Positions 1 through 5,238 of a DNA stretch of 5,861 bases are shown in pieces (positions within the stretch are counted from its first letter, which is position 1; every line of letters begins with the position of its first letter). Made by a program: the position numbers and the translations under genes. This DNA is from Chromatiales bacterium. GTDB taxonomy: Bacteria; Pseudomonadota; Gammaproteobacteria; UBA6429; Thiohalophilaceae. Location: contig JALUTJ010000115.1 of the NCBI GenBank assembly GCA_027057985.1, forward strand, positions 1 to 5,861, written 5' to 3'. The notes below the pieces were generated by a model. It saw only the letters and a list, made by a program, of their open reading frames with translations. It was not told the origin of the DNA and did no database searches.

Positions 1-24
1 AAATGAATTTGAATATTACTTTTA

Positions 25-38
25 ACAAAGACGCAAAG
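25..38. repeat. Short ACGCAAAG-type direct repeat, degenerate
   Basis: ACAAAG (25-30) is followed directly by ACGCAAAG (31-38) in an A-rich context. Tandem ACGCAAAG units are a familiar intergenic sequence in many proteobacterial genomes, and this looks like a decayed two-unit example. It carries no gene. The call rests on a very short match and could be chance. Confidence 0.25.
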
Positions 39-55
39 AAAAAAGTCATAGGTTG

Positions 56-109
56 GCTCAGCCAGGTTGGTTCAAGGAGCAAGGCGAAGGAACCGACAGA
101 GCTTTTTTT
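56..109 (+). terminator. Possible plus-strand intrinsic terminator
   Basis: GTTGGTTC (66-73) pairs with GAACCGAC (90-97), 8 bp with one G-T pair and a 16-base loop. An outer GCTC (56-59) pairs with GAGC (99-102), leaving an uneven internal loop, and a run of seven T follows at 103-109. The arrangement of stem then T-run is that of a rho-independent terminator reading rightward, which would serve a gene to the left of the window. The long loop and the internal loop make it weak. No plus-strand gene that it would terminate is visible. Confidence 0.3.
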
Positions 110-110
110 A

Positions 111-134
111 TCGGCTCCACTGCGCTTTAGCCGA
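111..134. repeat. Short inverted repeat TCGGCT/AGCCGA
   Basis: TCGGCT (111-116) and AGCCGA (129-134) are perfect reverse complements around a 12-base loop. The right arm overlaps the left arm of the hairpin at 124-155, so the two structures exclude each other. With the hairpin at 56-109 they form a mosaic of palindromes typical of intergenic REP-like sequence. Only one copy is in the window, so repeat-family membership is inferred. Confidence 0.35.
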
Positions 135-155
135 CAATTATTGTCAGACTAAAGC
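124..155 (-). other. Stem-loop in the 3' region of the macro/radical SAM transcript
   Basis: GCTTTAG (124-130) pairs with CTAAAGC (149-155), and inside it GACAAT (133-138) pairs with ATTGTC (140-145), with small bulges between. It begins about 20 bases past the stop codon of the minus-strand macro gene, so it would fold in that gene's 3' untranslated region. No U-tract follows it on the minus strand (the run at 103-110 reads as A there), so it does not look like a complete intrinsic terminator. It could protect the 3' end, or be part of a REP-like element. No other 3' signal for this operon is visible. Confidence 0.45.
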
Positions 156-174
156 CTGAGCAACCACTAGCGGG

Positions 175-873
175 TTATTTAAACCAGTCATCAATATCGC
201 TATTGTCCTGCCCGACAAGATCCTGTTCATTCAGTTCAACCACACCCACTTCAGGCGGACTCTCATCCCCTGTTTTAAACTGTAATGGCTGACCCTGTTC
301 GTTTTTCTGCATCGATGCCGCACGAAAGGCATGCACGAAAGGTTCAAAATTATTCTGCGTTAAACAAATCATAATCTTTTGCGGGTTATGATCGATACGG
401 GCATCCCAGTAAGAGGTAATGGCATGAAAAAAAGCCGCTGCAGAAACTTCAATGGGAACAGAAAAAATGCCGGTGCTTATCGCTGGAAAACCGATTGATT
501 TCCAGTCATGCATATCACAGAGTTGCAGTGAACGGGCTACTGCCTGCTGAATCTTGCGCTGCTCATCCCCTTCACCATTGACCGGACCAACTGCATGAAT
601 AATTGCACGAAATGGCAGTTTGCCGGCCGAGGTGATCGCCACCATGCCGCTTTCGAGCGTGCCATGCTCTTTTATAAACTGGTCACTCTGCTGCTGAATA
701 ATCTCGCCACCACGAGCAACAATTTGTCCGGCAATACCACCGCCATGCGCTAAGCTGCTATTGGCGGCATTGACAATAACCTCTACCGGGGCAGAAAGAA
801 GATCAGCGACCTGCAACAGTAATTCCCGATCGGCATAGATAAACTGTACCGCCTGTTTTTTATTATCTGCCAT
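175..873 (-). CDS. Macro-domain protein, probable ADP-ribose binding/hydrolysing, with acidic C-terminal tail
   Basis: A 232-residue cytoplasmic protein; no signal peptide or membrane segment is seen. The macro domain spans about residues 10-186. It has the adenine-contacting Asp region (YAD, D15), the ADP-ribose loop VNAANSS..HGGGIAG (34-49) and the diphosphate-binding loop GFPAISTGIFSVP (128-140). Known macro domains bind ADP-ribose and many hydrolyse ADP-ribosyl groups or O-acetyl-ADP-ribose. The first loop reads HGGGIAG, closer to the Af1521 type than to MacroD/YmdB proteins, which have GGGGVDG with an Asp where this has Ala48; hydrolase activity is therefore uncertain. Residues 187-232 are a low-complexity, acidic tail ending DIDDWFK. 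The start ATG lies inside the end of the upstream radical SAM gene (11-base overlap, different frame) with only a poor Shine-Dalgarno, which suggests translational coupling. Domain call is strong; substrate is unknown. Confidence 0.9.
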   Translation of the reverse strand: MADNKKQAVQFIYADRELLLQVADLLSAPVEVIVNAANSSLAHGGGIAGQIVARGGEIIQQQSDQFIKEHGTLESGMVAITSAGKLPFRAIIHAVGPVNGEGDEQRKIQQAVARSLQLCDMHDWKSIGFPAISTGIFSVPIEVSAAAFFHAITSYWDARIDHNPQKIMICLTQNNFEPFVHAFRAASMQKNEQGQPLQFKTGDESPPEVGVVELNEQDLVGQDNSDIDDWFK

Positions 874-2662
874 AAGAGAGTTGCTCTTTGATACTCGAAC
901 GAAGATCCGTCACCCCTTCGATTAAACGACGCGTCATATGTAGCCTCACTTCTGCTTCCTCGGTGAGCGCATGAAACAGGTGATGTGGCCCGGTTGCTTT
1001 TTCAATCTGCTGATCCAGGTCATCTCGTATCTCGCTGTAAAGTTTGAGCAGAACTTTATCCATTCGCTGTAATGCCTGGCTTAAAGGATCCTTTTGCTGT
1101 CTTGCCATAATAATATCAAAACCTTCAAGGTAGTGATCCCCTAGGCAAATGTGCACCGCGTTAAACAGGGTAACCCAGCCATTGAACCAGACCATCATGT
1201 CGATATCAAAAGATTCACCGGGCGGCGGCCCACGAGTGATCACCTCATGCAACAGGTCTTTTTCTTTCACCGTTTCCCATTCATCCAGCAACGCAGCACG
1301 GCCATAGCCATCGATGGTCGAGCTGGTTAGCAGCACTGGTGCAGTGGGATGTTTATCCAGCACAAAAGTCACATCCTTGAGGATTTTTTCCTTTCTATGC
1401 GGGTTTAACGGGTTATGTTTTAAACGCGGCGAGGCCTGCATATCGGTAACCTGCACCTGGAAACCTCGTTCGGCCAGCTCAGCGGCAAGACGGGCAACCA
1501 CGCCTTTTTTCAAAACATCCTCCGAGAAATTCAGACTGGTCTGTTTATGCAGCAGAGCAAGCTGAATCTGCGCAGCATATCGCGGATAGGCGGCAACGAT
1601 ATTAGCAATCTTGCTGACCGGAATACGCTCGGCAAGCAGGCCATTTTTATCGGCATAGACTTCCTGGTGAAACTCATCAAAGCTGATCTGTAACAGCACT
1701 TTTGCCCTGGGCCATTTTCCCGGGCGAGAACGAATCGCCTCTGCCATAGCAGCGAGTATTTCATGTGTTTGTTTTGGCGTATTTGCAAAATCACCATTAA
1801 GCAGAATGGCAAAATTTTTAATATGCCGCATACTGCGAATAGCCTGATAAAAGTAATCCAGCTGCCGGGTAAGATCACCTCCGGTAAAAAGTACGCTATC
1901 GGTATGTGCATCAACGAGTGAAAACACTTTCTGCGGATCTTCCTGCTTGCTACGCGGCGGACGCCAGGTAAACATGCAATGCCGGCAGGTTTGCGGGCAA
2001 CCCATGGCCGGGATAATCCCCAGCTTGCTGTAATGCTGCGATTGCTGTAGCACATCGGGCAGGGCATCTACCAGTGCCAGGCGTTCTCTATCTTCTTTTC
2101 CCAGCATGCCCTGGTAACGATCACGTTCATCACGTGCCACCTGCTTGAACTGTACCTTGTAATTATCGGTAAACAGATTCAGCGATTGCCACAGGGCAAG
2201 CACATCCTGCTGTAGTTGTTGTGCATCGTTATTCCGCTTAGCCAGCAGGATGAGTAACTCATCACGTTGCTGCGGCCCTTCGCTGCTGTCCTGCCAGTGT
2301 TGAATATAACCCTGTACAAAAGCTTCAGCCGTTGGCATGAGCAACAGGTCCATTAAAAAAGCAAAGCGGGCACCACGGAAGGTTGCCAGTACCTGTTCGA
2401 TATAGCCGGGATGCACGTTATGCCGCAGCCAGTGCCAGGCATAAAGATAGCTGAGAAGAAAACTGAGTTCGGCCGCCTCGGGATGCGACTGAATCATCTG
2501 TCGCATGGCCTGCCCCCGGGTCAGGCGATTGATTTCGTTCTTGAAACGCTGGCGCATACTGGCAAGATAGACAGGCAGCAGCTTTTGCTGATCCGCCTGC
2601 GCCGCCGCTTTAGCACCGCCCGTGGTCACAACAATACCTTCTGCGATAGACTGCTCAGACAT
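863..2662 (-). CDS. Radical SAM protein of unrecognised family
   Basis: A 599-residue protein. The radical SAM cluster motif CxxxCxxC is at C222, C226 and C229 (GCPQTCRHC), preceded by a beta strand (KLGIIPAMG). It is followed by TGGD (260-263), a variant of the GGE motif that binds the SAM amino group, and by ISFDEFH (326-332) and DGYGRA (451-456) at positions expected for later strands of the barrel. Roughly residues 20-210 form a long, mostly helical N-terminal domain rich in Leu and Gln; the C-terminal 100 residues are also helical and charged. Only one other cysteine exists (C506, in HICLGDHY), so there is no SPASM or ferredoxin-like auxiliary cluster. Radical SAM enzymes cleave S-adenosylmethionine to start radical chemistry; the substrate here cannot be inferred. 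The GGD form also occurs in lysine 2,3-aminomutases, but I see no PLP site and do not assign that function. First gene of a minus-strand pair with the macro gene, divergent from selD. Start chosen as the first ATG after the intergenic region, with a modest GGGCGGG-like site upstream. Confidence 0.9.
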   Translation of the reverse strand: MSEQSIAEGIVVTTGGAKAAAQADQQKLLPVYLASMRQRFKNEINRLTRGQAMRQMIQSHPEAAELSFLLSYLYAWHWLRHNVHPGYIEQVLATFRGARFAFLMDLLLMPTAEAFVQGYIQHWQDSSEGPQQRDELLILLAKRNNDAQQLQQDVLALWQSLNLFTDNYKVQFKQVARDERDRYQGMLGKEDRERLALVDALPDVLQQSQHYSKLGIIPAMGCPQTCRHCMFTWRPPRSKQEDPQKVFSLVDAHTDSVLFTGGDLTRQLDYFYQAIRSMRHIKNFAILLNGDFANTPKQTHEILAAMAEAIRSRPGKWPRAKVLLQISFDEFHQEVYADKNGLLAERIPVSKIANIVAAYPRYAAQIQLALLHKQTSLNFSEDVLKKGVVARLAAELAERGFQVQVTDMQASPRLKHNPLNPHRKEKILKDVTFVLDKHPTAPVLLTSSTIDGYGRAALLDEWETVKEKDLLHEVITRGPPPGESFDIDMMVWFNGWVTLFNAVHICLGDHYLEGFDIIMARQQKDPLSQALQRMDKVLLKLYSEIRDDLDQQIEKATGPHHLFHALTEEAEVRLHMTRRLIEGVTDLRSSIKEQLSYGR

Positions 2663-2715
2663 ACGATAAACCCGCCCGGGAAAAATGAGATTGATTTTAA
2701 CACGACATTAAGGGC

Positions 2716-2724
2716 ATATTAGCA
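2716..2724 (-). promoter_or_regulatory. Candidate extended -10 promoter of the radical SAM/macro unit
   Basis: Read on the minus strand, this is TGCTAATAT: a TAATAT -10 hexamer with the upstream TGn extension that can replace a strong -35. I found no good -35 at 17 bases. A start near 2709 would give a leader of about 46 bases to the ATG at 2662. It overlaps the -35 of the opposing selD promoter at 2723-2728, so the two directions may compete for polymerase. Confidence 0.4.
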
Positions 2725-2750
2725 GACAATCCACAAAATACGCGTACAAT
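2723..2750 (+). promoter_or_regulatory. Candidate sigma-70 promoter of selD-mnmH
   Basis: The -10 TACAAT (2745-2750) matches consensus in five of six positions. The -35 CAGACA (2723-2728) matches four of six, with a 16-base spacer. Transcription would begin near 2757, about 32 bases before the selD ATG. A Shine-Dalgarno-like GGAAAG (2777-2782) sits six bases before that ATG. Confidence 0.5.
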
Positions 2751-2788
2751 AGACCCTTTAAAATCAACGGGAAAACGGAAAGTTCGTA

Positions 2789-3829
2789 ATGACAACCATT
2801 AAACTCACGGAATACAGCCACGGTGCAGGCTGTGGATGTAAAATTGCCCCGGCAATGCTTGAGGAAATGCTCACCGCCAGTGGTGAGCCACTGTATGATC
2901 CGCGCCTGCTGGTCGGTAACGAAAGCAAGGACGATGCGGCGGTTTATGATCTCGGCAATGGCAGTTCGGTAATCAGCACCACGGACTTTTTTATGCCGAT
3001 TGTCGATGACCCGTTTGAATTTGGCCAGATTGCGGCCACCAATGCCATCAGTGATATCTATGCCATGGGCGGCAACCCGTTAATGGCCATCGCCATCTTT
3101 GGCTGGCCCATCAAGAAACTCGGCAGTGATATTGCCAGCCAGGTAATCGAAGGCGGTCGTCATGCCTGTAAACTGGCCGGTATCCCGCTTGCCGGTGGAC
3201 ATTCTATCGATGCGCCCGAGCCTATCTTTGGTCTGGCTGTCACCGGGCAGGTGGAAAACCAGTATATCAAGCGCAACAACCAGGCCACGGCCGGTTGCGA
3301 TCTTTTTCTTACCAAGCCACTGGGTATCGGTATTCTGACCACCGCAGAAAAAAACAAGGTGCTCAAACCCGAACATGCCCGTATCGCGGTTGAAACCATG
3401 CTGCAACTGAACAGGGCTGGGGCAGCATTTGCCCGCCTGCCTTATGTTACCGCCATTACCGATGTCACCGGTTTTGGCCTGCTCGGTCACCTCACCGAAA
3501 TCTGTGAAGGCAGCAATGTTCAGGCCGTGGTGGATTACCAGGCCGTACCCAAACTGGCCGAGGTTGAAAACTACCTGGCACTGGGCTGTTCCCCCGGCGG
3601 TGCACAGCGTAACTTCGACAGTTATGGCCACAGGATCGGCAGCATGACAGAACAGCAACAAAAAATTCTCTGTGATCCACAAACCTCCGGCGGCCTTCTG
3701 CTGGCGGTAAAAAAAGAGCATCGTGATGCCTTTATCGCCGAAGCGAAAAAACAGCAGCTTGATTTACAACCGCTGGGCGAACTGAAAGAAAAAGCAGCTG
3801 ATCAGGATATCCTGATCGAAGTTATCTGA
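2789..3829 (+). CDS. selD: Selenide,water dikinase (selenophosphate synthase)
   Basis: Makes monoselenophosphate from selenide, ATP and water (yielding AMP and phosphate), the activated selenium donor for selenocysteine and 2-selenouridine. The protein is 346 residues, matching the family's usual size. The N-terminal glycine-rich loop HGAGCGCK carries C15, C17 and K18, which align with E. coli Cys17, Cys19 and Lys20, the first and last being essential there. The metal-binding aspartates are all present at a constant offset of two: D49 (DDAAV), D66 (TTDFF), D89 ([10 protein letters not shown]) and D225 (ITDVTGFG). The C-terminal DPQTSGG motif is at 296-302. The catalytic residue is encoded by TGT, so it is cysteine and not selenocysteine. 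It stops two bases before mnmH, which uses its product, so the two are surely one operon. ATG chosen for the intact N-terminal motif and the GGAAAG upstream. Confidence 0.98.
   Translation: MTTIKLTEYSHGAGCGCKIAPAMLEEMLTASGEPLYDPRLLVGNESKDDAAVYDLGNGSSVISTTDFFMPIVDDPFEFGQIAATNAISDIYAMGGNPLMAIAIFGWPIKKLGSDIASQVIEGGRHACKLAGIPLAGGHSIDAPEPIFGLAVTGQVENQYIKRNNQATAGCDLFLTKPLGIGILTTAEKNKVLKPEHARIAVETMLQLNRAGAAFARLPYVTAITDVTGFGLLGHLTEICEGSNVQAVVDYQAVPKLAEVENYLALGCSPGGAQRNFDSYGHRIGSMTEQQQKILCDPQTSGGLLLAVKKEHRDAFIAEAKKQQLDLQPLGELKEKAADQDILIEVI
3800..3817. repeat. 18-bp perfect palindrome at the selD-mnmH junction
   Basis: GATCAGGATATCCTGATC reads the same on both strands. In mRNA it could fold as a 7-bp stem with an AUAU loop, plus a U-G pair at 3799/3818. 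It lies within the last codons of selD and ends just before GAAG (3818-3821), the only Shine-Dalgarno-like sequence for mnmH, whose ATG is at 3832. It may influence translation of mnmH or bind a protein. It is also ordinary coding sequence (Asp-Gln-Asp-Ile-Leu-Ile), so function is not shown. Confidence 0.6.
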
Positions 3830-3831
3830 CC

Positions 3832-4959
3832 ATGAGCACCGAGTTTGACGATCTCCCCCAGGTTGATAATTACCGTGAGCTGTTTCTGCGTGACACACCA
3901 CTGCTGGATGTGCGTGCACCGGTGGAATTTGAACAGGGCGCCTTTCCACATACGATCAATGTCCCTTTAATCAATGATGAAGAAAGAACCGAGATCGGCA
4001 TCCGTTACAAGCAACAGGGGCAGGATGCCGCGATTGAGCTGGGGCACCAGCTGGTGCAGGGTGAGACAAAGGCACAGCGGGTTGAAAAATGGGCCGAGTT
4101 CGTAAAACAGTACCCGCAGGGTGTATTGTACTGCTTTCGTGGCGGTATGCGTTCGAAGATCACACAGCAGTGGATTTATGATCAAACCGGAATTGTTTAT
4201 CCACGGGTCAAGGGTGGCTACAAGGCACTGCGCCGATTCCTTATCGATACTCTCGAAGAAAGCCTGCAACAACTGCAACCGGTTTTGCTCAGTGGTCGCA
4301 CCGGCAGTGGTAAAACCCTTTTCCTGCAGAAGCTGGTGCAGCAGGTTGATCTCGAAGGGATTTACCATCATCGTGGCTCGGTTTTTGGTAAACATGTTAC
4401 ACCACAGCCTGCGCAAATCGATATCGAAAACCAGTTATCCATTGCCCTGTTAAAACTGCAGGCACAGCATTACTCGTATATCGTGCTGGAAGATGAAGGC
4501 GGTAATATCGGCTCACGTCGTTTACCCGAAATCCTGATTGAAAAAATGAAACAGGCACCGGTCGTCGTGCTTGAAGTAGATACGCCTGAACGTATCGATA
4601 TTATTTTCCAGGAATACATCATTGAATCATTAAAAGAACACCAGCAACACTACAACGAGGCAGAAGGCTGGCAGCACTGGCAACAACAACTGTTCGATGC
4701 CGTCGATAAAATCAGGAAACGTCTCGGTGGCCAGCGGCATAAAATTCTGCGCCAGCAACTCGAAGAGGCCATGCAGCAACACCGAAGCGGGAATATCGAT
4801 GCGCACAGGCAATGGATAGAAACCCTGCTTATCGAATACTATGATCCAATGTATGACTTCCAGCTGGAAAAAAAATCGGATCGAGTGGTGTTCAAGGGTA
4901 AGCAAGATGCCGTCGTGCAGTATCTGGCTCAGCACTACCAGGTTGAAAAACGCTCATGA
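3832..4959 (+). CDS. mnmH: tRNA 2-selenouridine synthase (rhodanese plus P-loop)
   Basis: Replaces the sulfur of 2-thiouridine at wobble position 34 of Lys, Glu and Gln tRNAs with selenium from selenophosphate; the E. coli enzyme (SelU/YbbB) works through an S-geranylated intermediate. The protein is 375 residues, close to E. coli's 364. The N-terminal rhodanese domain (about 10-140) has LLDVRAPVEF (24-33) and the active-site loop YCFRGGMRS with C101, equivalent to E. coli Cys97. The C-terminal half has a Walker A motif GRTGSGKT (155-162), the family motifs RGSVFG (181-186) and LEDEGGNIGSRRLP (219-232), and YYDPMYDF near the end. It lies two bases after selD and has only a weak GAAG site ten bases upstream, which fits translational coupling to selD. 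No intrinsic terminator is seen after its stop. Confidence 0.98.
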   Translation: MSTEFDDLPQVDNYRELFLRDTPLLDVRAPVEFEQGAFPHTINVPLINDEERTEIGIRYKQQGQDAAIELGHQLVQGETKAQRVEKWAEFVKQYPQGVLYCFRGGMRSKITQQWIYDQTGIVYPRVKGGYKALRRFLIDTLEESLQQLQPVLLSGRTGSGKTLFLQKLVQQVDLEGIYHHRGSVFGKHVTPQPAQIDIENQLSIALLKLQAQHYSYIVLEDEGGNIGSRRLPEILIEKMKQAPVVVLEVDTPERIDIIFQEYIIESLKEHQQHYNEAEGWQHWQQQLFDAVDKIRKRLGGQRHKILRQQLEEAMQQHRSGNIDAHRQWIETLLIEYYDPMYDFQLEKKSDRVVFKGKQDAVVQYLAQHYQVEKRS

Positions 4960-4963
4960 TTTC

Positions 4964-4993
4964 TTCACCCCTGCCCCTTTTATCTTCTACAAT
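4964..4993 (+). promoter_or_regulatory. Candidate promoter of the small metal-protein/regulator unit
   Basis: The -10 TACAAT (4988-4993) is identical to the one proposed for selD. A -35-like TTCACC (4964-4969, four of six) lies 18 bases upstream. A start near 5000 would leave a leader of about 44 bases. The absence of a terminator after mnmH means read-through from selD-mnmH is also possible. Confidence 0.35.
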
Positions 4994-5030
4994 AAACCTG
5001 TATGTTTGACTAAAGCAATCGGTTATTTTG

Positions 5031-5038
5031 AAGGAGAG
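5031..5038 (+). promoter_or_regulatory. Strong ribosome binding site
   Basis: AAGGAGAG, with GGAG ending seven bases before the ATG at 5044. It is the best Shine-Dalgarno in the window. It supports the reality of the short gene that follows and implies high translation. Confidence 0.8.
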
Positions 5039-5043
5039 CAACA

Positions 5044-5238
5044 ATGGCAATATATACCTGTGAAGTCTGTGGCATGAGTATCGGTACCCTCACCTGCGGT
5101 AAATGTGACAAGGAACTGGTGCACAGCAGTATTCAGACCGAGAGCGGAGAAACCGTGCATGTTTCTGAATGTCCCGATGGTCACGGCAAGATCAAATCGC
5201 CCATGTGCTGCGGACAGGATATGACCCACCAGGACTAA
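5044..5238 (+). CDS. Small cysteine-rich protein with desulforedoxin-like Cys4 half-motifs
   Basis: A 64-residue soluble protein with seven cysteines: C6, C9, C18, C21, C43, C55 and C56. The ends carry YTCEVCG (4-10) and MCCGQDM (54-60), matching the two halves of the desulforedoxin site (CxxCG and CCGxxM) that binds one iron through four cysteines. In desulforedoxin about 15 residues separate the halves; here there are 45, and the insert holds a second CxxC (C18, C21), C43 and several histidines (H27, H39, H47), enough for a second metal site. The function is unknown; electron transfer, metal sensing or a structural zinc role are all possible. A strong AAGGAGAG site precedes it, and its TAA overlaps the ATG of the regulator gene by one base, so the two are co-translated. 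I recognise no named family for the whole protein. Confidence 0.85.
   Translation: MAIYTCEVCGMSIGTLTCGKCDKELVHSSIQTESGETVHVSECPDGHGKIKSPMCCGQDMTHQD

Larger units (their letters stand above)
2691..2767. repeat. 10-bp inverted repeat bracketing the divergent promoter region
   Basis: TTGATTTTAA (2691-2700) and TTAAAATCAA (2758-2767) are perfect reverse complements, 57 bases apart. They enclose the candidate promoters of both the radical SAM gene and selD. Because the arms are far apart they are more likely paired protein-binding half-sites than a hairpin. AT-rich composition makes a chance match possible. No regulator is known for it. Confidence 0.4.

Noticed and set aside
3..152. 49-codon plus-strand open frame from an ATG at the window edge, rich in Lys and Arg
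   Set aside because: It runs through the palindromic and T-run sequence, has no visible ribosome binding site because only two bases precede it, and resembles no family I know. Most likely spurious.
1314..1565. Plus-strand open frame inside the radical SAM gene
   Set aside because: Antisense shadow of a well-supported radical SAM coding region, with no ribosome binding site or recognisable domain.
863..2662. Assignment of the radical SAM protein as a lysine 2,3-aminomutase/EpmB relative from its GGD motif
   Set aside because: No PLP-lysine motif or matching cluster context (CxxxCRHCTR) is seen, and the N-terminal domain differs. The similarity is limited to general radical SAM features.
2789..2850. 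Possible selenocysteine in SelD
   Set aside because: The catalytic position is TGT (Cys) and no in-frame TGA occurs in the gene, so it is the cysteine form.
3080..3721. 213-codon minus-strand open frame opposite selD
   Set aside because: selD is certain on the plus strand. The antisense product shows no domain and reflects codon bias.
4960..5000. Intrinsic terminator after mnmH
   Set aside because: The pyrimidine-rich stretch after the stop has no inverted repeat that forms a stem before the T-run.
5011..5043. A promoter using TTGACT at 5006-5011 as -35
   Set aside because: The only T/A-rich hexamer downstream, TATTTT (5024-5029), is 12 bases away, too close for a sigma-70 promoter.
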